Origin: an uncultured Bacilli bacterium
Lineage (GTDB): Bacteria > Bacillota_I > Bacilli_A > RF39 > UBA660
Reading direction: 5' to 3'
DNA length: 9,865 nucleotides
Assembly (NCBI GenBank): GCA_947630515.1
Contig: CANRHY010000026.1
Span: 1 to 9,865 of the forward strand
Shown: positions 1 through 5,747 of the stretch, in pieces
How positions within the stretch are numbered: the stretch's first letter is position 1
Layout: each line of letters begins with the position of its first letter
Position numbers and translations under genes: made by a program
Notes under the pieces: model-generated
The model's database searches: none
Seen by the model: only the letters and a program-made list of their open reading frames with translations
Told to the model about the DNA's origin: nothing

Positions 1-72
1 GGCGACAAGAGACTCGAACTCCTGACCCTCTGCTTGTAAGGCAGATGCTCTAACCAACTGAGCTAGTCGCCC
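1..72 (-). tRNA. tRNA-Val (anticodon UAC), 3' end cut off
   Basis: Read on the minus strand, this gives a cloverleaf with acceptor arm GGGCGAC pairing with GTCGCC, a D-arm GCTC/GAGC, an anticodon stem TCTGC/GCAGA around the loop CTTACAA, and a T-arm with the TTCGAGT loop. Loop positions 34-36 are TAC, so it decodes GUA (valine). The 5' end is position 72. The window starts before the last acceptor base, the discriminator and CCA, so the gene is partial and may be followed by further tRNAs outside the window. Confidence 0.95.
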
Positions 73-93
73 AAAAACCTACTGACATTTACA

Positions 94-122
94 AATATAC
101 CATTTATAGCAAAGTATGTCAA
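94..122 (-). promoter_or_regulatory. Sigma-A promoter of tRNA-Val
   Basis: On the minus strand there is a perfect -35 TTGACA (117-122), a 17-base spacer, and -10 TATATT (94-99) preceded by TGG, an extended -10. Transcription would start about 15 bases before the tRNA. It is the closest consensus match in the window, as expected for a stable-RNA promoter. A small TGACAT/ATGTCA inverted repeat (83-88, 116-121) brackets it. Confidence 0.85.
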
Positions 123-142
123 TATTTTTTTAAAACTTTTTA

Positions 143-499
143 TCATTTATTTGTCAAAATTTCACTATATTTAGATTTTGTCCATCTACCCAAATTATTT
201 CGAAGCATTCCAAACCCAGTACCAGACTCAGGTATTCTCGATAATGACCTTTCTACTTTATAATTAATTTTCTTAATAGAAAGCTTAGCATGACTTTTAC
301 CCTCATCTAATTCCAATATTTTAACATTAATAATATCTCCAATATTAAACATTTTATTTAAATTCTTAACAAACTTATCAGACACTTCTGAAATATGTAC
401 AAGCCCTGTATAATCATCTTCTAAACTAACAAAAATACCATAAGGTACTATTCCAGTAATTTGTCCTTTTACTATATTTCCTTCTTTAATACTATTCAT
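143..499 (-). CDS. Small S1-domain RNA-binding protein (YugI/GSP13/CvfD-like)
   Basis: 118 residues. Residues 6-75 form a single S1 OB-fold domain with the typical signature G-x-V-x-G-x-I-x(4)-G-I-F-V-S near the start and GLVHISEVSDKFV in the middle, then VKILELDEGKSHAKLSIKK at its end. A short tail contains GFGMLRNNLGRW (about 95-106), which resembles the conserved GFxxLKxxLxxW tail of Bacillus YugI (general stress protein 13) and streptococcal CvfD. Members of that family bind RNA or ribosomes and act in post-transcriptional stress regulation; a ribosome-associated cytosolic role here is inferred. The stop is TGA, which helps show code 11. The gene lies between the yutH-like gene and tRNA-Val. 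The SD before ATG 499 is weak (GTGATG), and an upstream promoter would leave a very short leader. No terminator hairpin follows, so read-through into the tRNA is possible. Confidence 0.85.
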   Translation of the reverse strand: MNSIKEGNIVKGQITGIVPYGIFVSLEDDYTGLVHISEVSDKFVKNLNKMFNIGDIINVKILELDEGKSHAKLSIKKINYKVERSLSRIPESGTGFGMLRNNLGRWTKSKYSEILTNK

Positions 500-516
500 A
501 TGCCATCACATAAAAA

Positions 517-545
517 ATTATACCATAGATTTACTTTTTTAACCA
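517..545 (-). promoter_or_regulatory. Possible extended -10 promoter for the S1 gene
   Basis: On the minus strand, TATGGTATAAT (517-522 plus the TGG before it) is a good extended -10. At 17 bases the -35 is only TGGTTA (540-545), a poor match that lies in the 3' end of the yutH-like gene. Transcription would start about 11 bases before ATG 499. Confidence 0.4.
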
Positions 546-1442
546 CTCTACTGGTAAAATTTCTTCTTTTTTACTTATTAAATTATAAATATCTAAAAGA
601 AAATCTTCATACATATTAACTTTATTAATATAAATAAGTAATTCACTTTCACTTACTTCTTCTAATATAACACTCTTTAAAGTATCAAAATAATAAGATG
701 GATACATAAGTCTTGCAAAAAGTATCATTAAACTCCCCTTAGAATAATGCCCACTTAAAATTAAATCCTCTATTTCATCATAATCTATACTTGACTTAAA
801 AAATTTAAGCTTAATATATTCACTAACATCTCTTACGTCATAATCAAAAGTAAATGTAAGAGGATTATTAATATAACCACTATAAAGCATTTCAGGTATT
901 CTCTTATGATTTAAATTAATTTTAGTATTAGCTAAAGAAGTAGACATAACTGCTTCATTAAAGTACACTATAGCATTTTCAGCAAGACCTACAAAATAAT
1001 CAAAACTTTCTTGTACTATAGGTAGTTCTGTATTTAACTCACTTACCATACTTTCAAACTCATCTACTCTTTTACCCCAAAGAATAGCCCAGTTACTATC
1101 AATACTTTTTACATTATCACTAATAAGCAAATTGTTAAAATACACTATATCTTTAATATTAAGTAAATCACTTTCAATACTATTAACTCTTAACATTACA
1201 TAAACCTTATCTTCTAAAATAACATAAAATTTACCATCTTTATTTTGAATAAAAGTATCTACTAAAATATTTTTATTATATAAATCATTACTAATTTTAA
1301 CTAAAAATTCTATCTCTTTTATATCTCTATCAAATAACACAAAATAATACTTTATATCCCCTACAAAAAAATAATATCCATTTAAAATTTCATATAAAGT
1401 ATCAGGATAAATATTATAATAAAACTTAATAGTCTCTTTCAT
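531..1442 (-). CDS. Probable YutH/CotS-type spore-associated kinase-fold protein (degenerate)
   Basis: 303 residues, soluble, no signal peptide. The layout resembles the aminoglycoside-phosphotransferase-like CotS/YutH group: an N-terminal lobe of beta strands (1-90), a WAILWGKRVDEFES helix (118-131), LNHKRI (177-182) where active kinases have HGDxxxxN, then NPLTFTFDYDVRDVSEYIK (193-211), ARLMYPSYYFD (243-253) and an ending LPVEWLKK. These spacings match what I recall of YutH, a spore-coat-associated protein of Bacillus, but I could not align it. If correct, the canonical catalytic Asp of HGD is absent (H179 is followed by K-R), so it may be a pseudokinase. Its neighbours yunB and yutD map near yutH in Bacillus, which supports the call. 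It follows the repeat protein's terminator, and a CATATAAT box lies at 1459-1466. The SD is weak (GTGAT). Confidence 0.5.
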   Translation of the reverse strand: MKETIKFYYNIYPDTLYEILNGYYFFVGDIKYYFVLFDRDIKEIEFLVKISNDLYNKNILVDTFIQNKDGKFYVILEDKVYVMLRVNSIESDLLNIKDIVYFNNLLISDNVKSIDSNWAILWGKRVDEFESMVSELNTELPIVQESFDYFVGLAENAIVYFNEAVMSTSLANTKINLNHKRIPEMLYSGYINNPLTFTFDYDVRDVSEYIKLKFFKSSIDYDEIEDLILSGHYSKGSLMILFARLMYPSYYFDTLKSVILEEVSESELLIYINKVNMYEDFLLDIYNLISKKEEILPVEWLKK

Positions 1443-1452
1443 AAAATATCAC

Positions 1453-1466
1453 TACTAAATTATATG
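1453..1466 (-). promoter_or_regulatory. Candidate -10 region for the yutH-like gene
   Basis: On the minus strand, CATATAAT (1459-1466) followed by TTAGTA sits about 16 bases before ATG 1442 and directly after the preceding terminator. It matches the sigma-A -10 (TATAAT) and also 7 of 8 bases of the sporulation sigma-E -10 (CATACAAT). No good -35 of either type is visible. Confidence 0.35.
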
Positions 1467-1473
1467 CACAATT

Positions 1474-1498
1474 AAAAAAAACTGCACATTTTATGCAG
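1474..1498 (-). terminator. Rho-independent terminator of the repeat-protein gene
   Basis: On the minus strand, CTGCA (1494-1498) pairs with TGCAG (1482-1486), extendable by a T-G pair, followed by eight T. The TAA stop of the upstream gene (1491-1493) lies at the top of this hairpin. It ends the yunB-yutD-DUF1292-repeat protein transcript. Confidence 0.85.
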
Positions 1499-2315
1499 CC
1501 ATATTATTTTGTTCAGGAACTTGTGTTTTAGGCATTCCAGGATTTTGATAAGCAAGTGTTGGTCCACCTTGAACTTGATTATCTTGAACACCTCTTCCCA
1601 TTTTCATTTGTTCTTCATATTGTCTAATTTTTTCTTCAAATGCTTTAATTTGATTTTCATAAATAGCAGTTTTTTCTTCTAATGCTTTTATTTTAGCATC
1701 TCTTACATCTATTAACTTATTTTTTCCTTCTACTAACTCTTTTAAATTTTCTATTAAAATTAATGCAGGGTCTGTAACCATCTTATTTGCTTGTGAACTA
1801 GGTGCTACTTCTGGAACTTTTGACATTTCACCTGGTACTGCTTCGGCAGATGCTGGACTTGCTGGAGCTGGCACGTCAAATATATTAGTTTGTGGAGCAG
1901 ACTCTACCTCTGGTGCCTTTGATGCTTCACTTGGTGCTGGACTTGCTGAAATTGGCACGTCAAATATATTAGCTTGTGGAGCAGGCTCTACTTCTGGAAC
2001 TTTTGGTGCTTCACTTGGAGCTGCTTCGGCATGTGCTGGACTTGTTGAAGTTGGCGCGTCAAATATATTAGTTGATTGAGCTTGTACAAGCTCTTCTGGT
2101 GGAAGTGGTTCTGGTGTAACAGGTTTTACTTCCTCTGGTGTAGCAGTTTCTTGTGTTACTTCTTTTTCTACATTTTGTGTAGCCACTTCAGGTATAACTT
2201 CAGGAGTCACACTAAAACTAGACTCAACTGGTTTAGCAAAAAATTCATATTTATCATCTGCTATTGCTATACCTCTATTACCATCATAATGTATTTCTTT
2301 ATTTTCTTCTTCCAT
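1491..2315 (-). CDS. Pro/Ala/Glu-rich repeat protein with a coiled coil, function unknown
   Basis: 274 residues with no signal peptide or membrane segment, so probably cytosolic. Order of parts: a short folded-looking N-terminus (1-30, containing YDGNRGIAIADDKYEFF); a disordered acidic Pro/Val/Thr linker (36-80); three tandem repeats at 83-115, 116-143 and 144-176, each starting NIFD-A/V-P and ending in PEV-x(2)-xxQ; a charged coiled coil of about 60 residues (183-245, heptad-like with ALEEKTAIYENQIKAFEEK); and a Gly/Gln/Pro tail. The repeat stretch is visibly more GC-rich than its surroundings. ATG 2315 follows AAGGAGG (2322-2328), an excellent SD lying inside the end of the upstream gene, whose TAG stop is only 2 bases away, so translation is probably coupled. 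I recognise no family. A scaffold or tether role is only a guess from the disordered-repeat plus coiled-coil layout. Confidence 0.85.
   Translation of the reverse strand: MEEENKEIHYDGNRGIAIADDKYEFFAKPVESSFSVTPEVIPEVATQNVEKEVTQETATPEEVKPVTPEPLPPEELVQAQSTNIFDAPTSTSPAHAEAAPSEAPKVPEVEPAPQANIFDVPISASPAPSEASKAPEVESAPQTNIFDVPAPASPASAEAVPGEMSKVPEVAPSSQANKMVTDPALILIENLKELVEGKNKLIDVRDAKIKALEEKTAIYENQIKAFEEKIRQYEEQMKMGRGVQDNQVQGGPTLAYQNPGMPKTQVPEQNNMAA
1788..2069 (-). repeat. Three tandem in-frame coding repeats (33, 28 and 33 codons)
   Basis: The 19-base block GGCACGTCAAATATATTAG (plus-strand sense) occurs at 1870-1888 and 1954-1972, and with one change (GGCGCG) at 2053-2071. The spacings are 84 and 99 bases, both multiples of three. 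The central unit lacks five codons relative to the outer two, which fits slippage or unequal recombination that keeps the frame. Confidence 0.9.
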
Positions 2316-2317
2316 AA

Positions 2318-2575
2318 CTATCCTCCTTGAACTACCTCTCTCATAGCTTGTTTTACTTTATCCCATACACTTTCATCTGTAATACCAATAAGTTTTATAG
2401 ATGTGGGAGAATCTTCAATAATCTCAGACATATATACTTTTCTCATATTATTATCCAAGCGTTCACCTTTTGATATCATTGCAAAACGTCTTTTAAGATC
2501 TTTAACTTCAAAAACTCTAACCAAATCTACTTCTTCTTTTGTTCCATTAGGGTTTATTACTGTTATCTTTTTCAT
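2318..2575 (-). CDS. DUF1292-like small protein
   Basis: 85 residues, soluble. It starts MKKITVINPNGTKEEVDLVRVFEV. The C-terminal half, with VYMSEIIED, then a strand and ITDESVWDKVKQAMREVV, resembles the pattern of DUF1292 proteins (YrzB-like: extended N-terminal strands, a V-Y-x-S-x-I strand, then E-x-x-W-x-x-V helix). The function of that family is not known to me. It has its own promoter (2598-2626), a good SD (AGGAGAGTGAG) before ATG 2575, and sits between yutD and the repeat protein, to which it is probably translationally coupled. The family assignment is by pattern only. Confidence 0.55.
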   Translation of the reverse strand: MKKITVINPNGTKEEVDLVRVFEVKDLKRRFAMISKGERLDNNMRKVYMSEIIEDSPTSIKLIGITDESVWDKVKQAMREVVQGG

Positions 2576-2597
2576 AACTCACTCTCCTACTATAAGA

Positions 2598-2626
2598 ATA
2601 ATACCACAAAATTCTAACAATATCAA
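2598..2626 (-). promoter_or_regulatory. Sigma-A promoter of the DUF1292-like gene
   Basis: On the minus strand: -35 TTGATA (2621-2626), a 17-base spacer ending in TGG (extended -10), and -10 TATTAT (2598-2603). The -35 overlaps the last codons of yutD. This lets the DUF1292-like and repeat-protein genes be expressed separately from yunB-yutD. Confidence 0.75.
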
Positions 2627-2901
2627 ACATTTTCTTTCTCTAATATAAAATATTTACAACCATATGCACAATTATCCCTAATATACTCCCTTACTTTACT
2701 AAAATCATTAATATCTTTAAAATTCTTATTATCTTTTTTATTAAACCCTTTAAGCCTCAACTTACCATATGCAATATCTCCTACTATATAGTCAAAATCT
2801 AAAAAATAATCTGTACATTTTTCTATTAATTCTTCTAAATTTAAAGCCTCATTATAATTTTCTATAACTTTATATTTTTTATCAAATAAATCTATTTCCA
2901 T
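2623..2901 (-). CDS. yutD: YutD family protein (DUF1027)
   Basis: 92 residues, the normal size for the family. Two family blocks are clear: FDYIVGDIAYGKLRLKGF (36-53), matching Bacillus YutD YDYIVGDWGYGQLRLKGF, and NCAYGCKYFIL (77-87), matching the Bacillus NFGCAYFVL region. Cys82 is shared, and Cys78 is present too. The biochemical role of YutD is unknown; it is a conserved cytosolic protein of Bacilli. ATG 2901 follows GGTGAGAGAG. It lies 46 bases after yunB with no terminator between, so the two are probably co-transcribed; an AATTTAGTA motif (2926-2934) lies in that gap. The association with yunB matches the Bacillus yut/yun neighbourhood. Confidence 0.88.
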   Translation of the reverse strand: MEIDLFDKKYKVIENYNEALNLEELIEKCTDYFLDFDYIVGDIAYGKLRLKGFNKKDNKNFKDINDFSKVREYIRDNCAYGCKYFILEKENV

Positions 2902-2947
2902 AACTCTCTCACCATATTATTATTTTACTAAATTTTTAATAAAAAGT

Positions 2948-3694
2948 CTATGAATTTTCTTTAAGAGGACTATTAACAGAATACATTCCACCATAAACTT
3001 CTGGAATACTACCATTTATTACTTTAACAAAAATTGGAATATCTAAACTAATATCAATTCTCTTAGATAAAAATGGTAAAATAACTTGCTCAGTAACTGT
3101 AACTTCAATATAAACTTTAAGTAAAGCACTATTAATTCCATATTCTGTAGCTTCAACTTTAACATTACTAAAAACACTGCCTATTAATGTAGTCTTAACA
3201 GGTATCTTAGGTCCAATATCCGCAAGCATTGGAATATCACTAATAACCCCAAAAGGAATTTGATAAACAATACCACTATCAATTTTTTCACTTTCATAAT
3301 TTGTATCTATATTAAGTTTTTCTAACTTTCCCTCTTCTAAATACTTTAAATTAGCTTGAATACTATCATTAATAGAAACTAAAATTTTATTAACTAAATT
3401 AGTATCAAAATCAACACTAACTATCTCATTATTAGAATTTAATGTAGTATCTACTAAATCACTTATATTAACATTATTATTAACATGACTATCAACTGCT
3501 TTATTAATAATTAATGTTGATAACTTAGTTGTTTCAATTTCTGCATAATCTAATAGTATTGGTGTAATATATTTATTAAGTAAATAAAAAATAAGAAAAA
3601 CACAAAGAAAAACAAGAGAAAAAATAATAACAAACATATCTTTTTTCTTAAAATGAATAATTATTTTTTTCCTTAATCTCATGTGTCTACTCAT
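2948..3694 (-). CDS. yunB: Sporulation protein YunB
   Basis: 248 residues, close to the Bacillus protein. A basic N-terminus (1-19) is followed by one membrane helix (about 20-40), and the remainder lies outside. Family features are the AEIETTKLSTLIINKAV helix (51-67), VYQIPFGVISDIPMLADIGPKIPVK (143-167), YGINSALLKVYIEVTV (185-200) and VILPFLSKRI (204-213) with the closing VINGSIPEVYGG (225-236). YunB is needed for efficient sporulation in Bacillus and is sigma-E-dependent there; its molecular role is unclear. The first ATG (3694) has no real SD, and Met5 (ATG 3682) is an alternative start. It lies directly behind the upstream gene's terminator, and a CATATTAT box (3701-3708) just before the start may be its -10. 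It heads the yunB-yutD group. Confidence 0.85.
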   Translation of the reverse strand: MSRHMRLRKKIIIHFKKKDMFVIIFSLVFLCVFLIFYLLNKYITPILLDYAEIETTKLSTLIINKAVDSHVNNNVNISDLVDTTLNSNNEIVSVDFDTNLVNKILVSINDSIQANLKYLEEGKLEKLNIDTNYESEKIDSGIVYQIPFGVISDIPMLADIGPKIPVKTTLIGSVFSNVKVEATEYGINSALLKVYIEVTVTEQVILPFLSKRIDISLDIPIFVKVINGSIPEVYGGMYSVNSPLKENS

Positions 3695-3700
3695 TTATAA

Positions 3701-3708
3701 ATAATATG
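3701..3708 (-). promoter_or_regulatory. Candidate sigma-E-like -10 box of yunB
   Basis: On the minus strand, CATATTAT matches 6 of 8 bases of the sporulation sigma-E -10 CATACAAT. At the expected 14-base distance the -35 would be GGACTATT, inside the terminator stem (5 of 8 against RTCATATT). A start here would place the 5' end almost at the first ATG, so the true start codon could be Met5. Confidence 0.25.
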
Positions 3709-3731
3709 AAAAAAAGGACTAAAATAGTCCT
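3709..3731 (-). terminator. Terminator of the tail-anchored protein gene
   Basis: On the minus strand, AGGACTA pairs perfectly with TAGTCCT around a TTT loop (3725-3731 with 3715-3721), followed by seven T (3709-3715 region). The last codons and the TAG stop (3719-3721) of the gene form part of the stem. Confidence 0.9.
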
Positions 3732-4681
3732 AAATCAAACACATAATTAGCCATTATAACTAAAGTTGCTACAATTAACACAACAAGTACTAATATAATT
3801 ATTGTACTTAAAACTCCCTTTTTCTTAACACTCTTTTCAAGTTCTTCAAAACCTTCAAAATCTTTTTTATCAAAAGTCATAGAATTAGTATAAAAAGAAT
3901 TATCAAGTTCTTTAGTCTTTTCTTTTAAATTAACTAATTCTTTAGTCTTATCAAAATCCCCACTCTTTATTTCAGTTATATTAGGTTTACTTTCTTCCTC
4001 ATTTTTATCTTCAAAATTTAAATTATCTAATTTAACAGTTTTATCTTCTTCTATCTTAGTAGCAATATCACTTATAGTCTCCTCTTTAGTCATAAAGTTT
4101 TTCTTAGCTTTTTCTTCTTCAATAGGTTCAGTTTTTTCTCCACTTCCCATAAGTTCTGAAAGTAAATCTAACTCTCCTTTATGAATAGTAACTGTATTTA
4201 TAAGATTAATTAAAGTTCTCTCTTCTGTATTAAATTCATCTTTTGGTGGAACTCTATCATTATCTTTTTCTTCATATTCTTTTAATTTATTTAAAATATC
4301 ATACTGACTATCTCTTAATTTTCTATATCTTTCACTTTCATAATTAACTTCACGGCTCTTTTTAGCTTTATCTAAAACAGAAAGTAAATCATAATCTTTT
4401 GGTGTTGTAGTCTCTTCTTTTACTGGCGCACTTTCTTCATTAAATGTCGCTACACTTTTCCTTACCCTATGACTAACATTATTATTTTCTTCTATATATC
4501 TTCTTATCTTATCGATATCAATAGTTTTACCATTACTTTCAATAACTCTTACATTACTATCATTTCTAATATTTGATATTTCATTAGATTTAATATCTTG
4601 ATATAAAGAAGTATTCTTTCTAACTCTACTTGGAGTTTCCTCTTCACTCTCTAAATTATATCTTTCCATTCTAGTATTCAT
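3719..4681 (-). CDS. Tail-anchored, highly charged membrane protein, function unknown
   Basis: 320 residues from ATG 4681. The first ~285 residues are hydrophilic and rich in Glu, Lys, Asn and Ser, mostly disordered or helical (for example KKSREVNYESERYRKLRD and NKLKEYEEKDND). One hydrophobic helix at about 290-312 (GVLSTIIILVLVVLIVATLV) is followed by only a few residues, so it is probably anchored by its C-terminus with the bulk in the cytosol. I recognise no family. Start choice: the frame continues upstream to a TTG at 4693, but a good promoter places the transcript start near 4692 and GGTGA sits just before ATG 4681, so the longer form is unlikely. It is divergent from the ferredoxin gene and forms its own unit, closed by a terminator. 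Confidence 0.85.
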   Translation of the reverse strand: MNTRMERYNLESEEETPSRVRKNTSLYQDIKSNEISNIRNDSNVRVIESNGKTIDIDKIRRYIEENNNVSHRVRKSVATFNEESAPVKEETTTPKDYDLLSVLDKAKKSREVNYESERYRKLRDSQYDILNKLKEYEEKDNDRVPPKDEFNTEERTLINLINTVTIHKGELDLLSELMGSGEKTEPIEEEKAKKNFMTKEETISDIATKIEEDKTVKLDNLNFEDKNEEESKPNITEIKSGDFDKTKELVNLKEKTKELDNSFYTNSMTFDKKDFEGFEELEKSVKKKGVLSTIIILVLVVLIVATLVIMANYVFDLGLF

Positions 4682-4698
4682 ACTATTCACCAATTATA

Positions 4699-4727
4699 AT
4701 AATATCATAAATAGCGAAACTTCTCAA
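4699..4727 (-). promoter_or_regulatory. Sigma-A promoter of the tail-anchored protein gene
   Basis: On the minus strand: -35 TTGAGA (4722-4727, 5 of 6), a 17-base spacer, and -10 TATTAT (4699-4704, 5 of 6). Transcription would start about 11 bases before ATG 4681. It is back to back with the ferredoxin promoter, with the two -35 boxes 8 bases apart. Confidence 0.75.
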
Positions 4728-4735
4728 GGCTAATA

Positions 4736-4764
4736 TTGATTTTTAATAATATAGATTATATAAT
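4736..4764 (+). promoter_or_regulatory. Sigma-A promoter of the ferredoxin gene
   Basis: -35 TTGATT (4736-4741), exactly 17 bases, then -10 TATAAT (4759-4764). An SD, AAAGGAG (4776-4782), follows, 5 bases before ATG 4788. Confidence 0.85.
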
Positions 4765-4787
4765 TAAATCATAAGAAAGGAGTATCT

Positions 4788-4985
4788 ATGGAAAAAATAA
4801 ACATTAACAAAGATAGATGTGTAGGATGTGGTATGTGCGTACACGCTCACCCTGAATACTTAGTATTTGATGAAATGGGACAAGCTGAACCAATTGGAAA
4901 AGAAGTAACAAGTGAAGACAAAAAAGACATACTAGAAACAATAAATAGTTGCCCTACAGAAGCAATAACTATCATAGAAGAATAA
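4788..4985 (+). CDS. Single-cluster [4Fe-4S] ferredoxin
   Basis: 65 residues. It has C11-x2-C14-x2-C17 (CVGCGMC) plus C55-P56 near the end (NSCPTEAITI), the four ligands of one [4Fe-4S] cluster, as in short monocluster ferredoxins of Bacillus and Thermotoga types. The position where dicluster ferredoxins carry a fourth Cys is His21 (AHPE), so no second cluster and no disulfide is expected. It is a soluble low-potential electron carrier; its partner enzymes are not visible nearby. The protein is acidic at the C-terminus, as usual. It is monocistronic, with a strong promoter and SD, and is closed by a symmetric hairpin shared with rluB. Confidence 0.93.
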   Translation: MEKININKDRCVGCGMCVHAHPEYLVFDEMGQAEPIGKEVTSEDKKDILETINSCPTEAITIIEE

Positions 4986-5010
4986 CAGTAGTTTTAACTC
5001 TACTGTTATT
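4981..5010. terminator. Symmetric bidirectional hairpin between ferredoxin and rluB
   Basis: AATAACAGTAG (4981-4991) pairs perfectly with CTACTGTTATT (5000-5010) around an 8-base loop. The plus-strand TAA stop of the ferredoxin gene (4983-4985) lies exactly opposite the minus-strand TAA stop of rluB (5006-5008) in the stem. U-tracts are short on both sides (TTATTTT on plus), so termination may be moderate. Confidence 0.7.
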
Positions 5011-5716
5011 TTAAACTATATAACTTTTTAACTTCTTTTAAACTAAGTGCTCTATACTCTCCACTTTTTAACCCACTTAAATCCAAAAAAGCATATCTTT
5101 CTCTTTTTAACTTTAACACGTCATACCCTAAATAATTAAACATATTCTTAACTTGATGGTTTCTTCCCTCAGTAATAATAACATTTACATAACTTGTATC
5201 TGTTTTTTTATTATATTTTTTTAACTTAAAACTAGCCTTTTTAGTCATAACTCCATCTAATACAATACCATTACTTAAGGTTATAGCATCACCCTTTTTA
5301 AAAAAGCCTTTAACTTTAGCAACATACATTTTCTCTATATCCCTTTTAGGATGTGTTAATATGTTTGATAACTCCCCGTCATTAGTAAGTAAAATAATCC
5401 CAGTAGTATCATAGTCAAGCCTTCCAACTGGATACACTCTTCCCTTACTTTTAACCAAATCAACAACACTTTTTCTATTAACTTCATCATGTGTTGTACT
5501 AATAACTTCTCTAGGTTTATAAAGTAAATAATACTCTTTCTTCTCTTCCTTTAAAACTTTACCATCTACTTCTACTATATCTTTTTCACTTACCTTTGTA
5601 CCAAGTTCACTTACTACTTTCCCATTTATAACTACTCTTCCACTTATAATTAAATTATCAGCTTCTCTTCTACTACATATTCCACACTCACTAATAAACT
5701 TATTTAACCTCTTCAT
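5006..5716 (-). CDS. rluB: 23S rRNA pseudouridine synthase, RsuA/RluB family
   Basis: 236 residues. An N-terminal S4 RNA-binding domain (2-60; RLNKFISECGICSRREAD, GRVVINGKVV) is followed by the catalytic domain with YLLYKPREVIST (63-74), GRLDYDTTGIILLTNDGEL (98-116; Asp101 is the catalytic residue) and EGRNHQVKNMF (183-193). This is the RsuA/RluB/RluE group that isomerises a uridine in rRNA; RluB is the usual Bacillota member, acting on 23S rRNA, but RsuA-type specificity cannot be excluded from sequence alone. ATG 5716 follows AGGTGA (5721-5726) by 4 bases. It lies 24 bases downstream of the carboxypeptidase gene with an AT-rich hairpin between, and is probably co-transcribed. Confidence 0.92.
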   Translation of the reverse strand: MKRLNKFISECGICSRREADNLIISGRVVINGKVVSELGTKVSEKDIVEVDGKVLKEEKKEYYLLYKPREVISTTHDEVNRKSVVDLVKSKGRVYPVGRLDYDTTGIILLTNDGELSNILTHPKRDIEKMYVAKVKGFFKKGDAITLSNGIVLDGVMTKKASFKLKKYNKKTDTSYVNVIITEGRNHQVKNMFNYLGYDVLKLKRERYAFLDLSGLKSGEYRALSLKEVKKLYSLK

Positions 5717-5726
5717 TTTCTCACCT

Positions 5727-5747
5727 AAAGTAATTATATATTACTTT
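5727..5747 (-). promoter_or_regulatory. Intercistronic hairpin before the rluB ribosome binding site
   Basis: On the minus strand, AAAGTAAT (5740-5747) pairs with ATTACTTT (5727-5734) around a 5-base loop, directly followed by the rluB SD AGGTGA. The stem includes the carboxypeptidase stop TAA (5741-5743). No U-tract follows, so a role in mRNA processing or in tuning translation is more likely than termination. It has one G-C pair, so it is weak. Confidence 0.4.

Noticed and set aside
1..122. tRNA-Val as an integration site for a mobile element
   Set aside because: No integrase, no repeat of the tRNA 3' end and no foreign-looking genes lie on the visible side; the 3' half is outside the window.
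1788..2069. Repeats as a possible CRISPR array
   Set aside because: Only three units, in frame within a clear gene, with unequal spacing and related sequence between blocks.
2076..2330. Plus-strand open frame of 84 codons
   Set aside because: It is opposite the repeat protein, is dominated by Phe, Trp, Tyr and Cys from reverse-complemented Pro/Ala/Glu codons, and has no SD.
2403..2648. Plus-strand open frame of 81 codons
   Set aside because: It lies antisense over the DUF1292-like gene and its promoter, and has no SD or family features.
4682..4693. TTG start adding four residues to the tail-anchored protein
   Set aside because: The promoter would start transcription at about this point, and GGTGA sits correctly for ATG 4681.
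4788..4985. Damaged dicluster ferredoxin (missing Cys at residue 21)
   Set aside because: The four ligands of a monocluster ferredoxin are all present, and the length fits that class, so nothing is missing.
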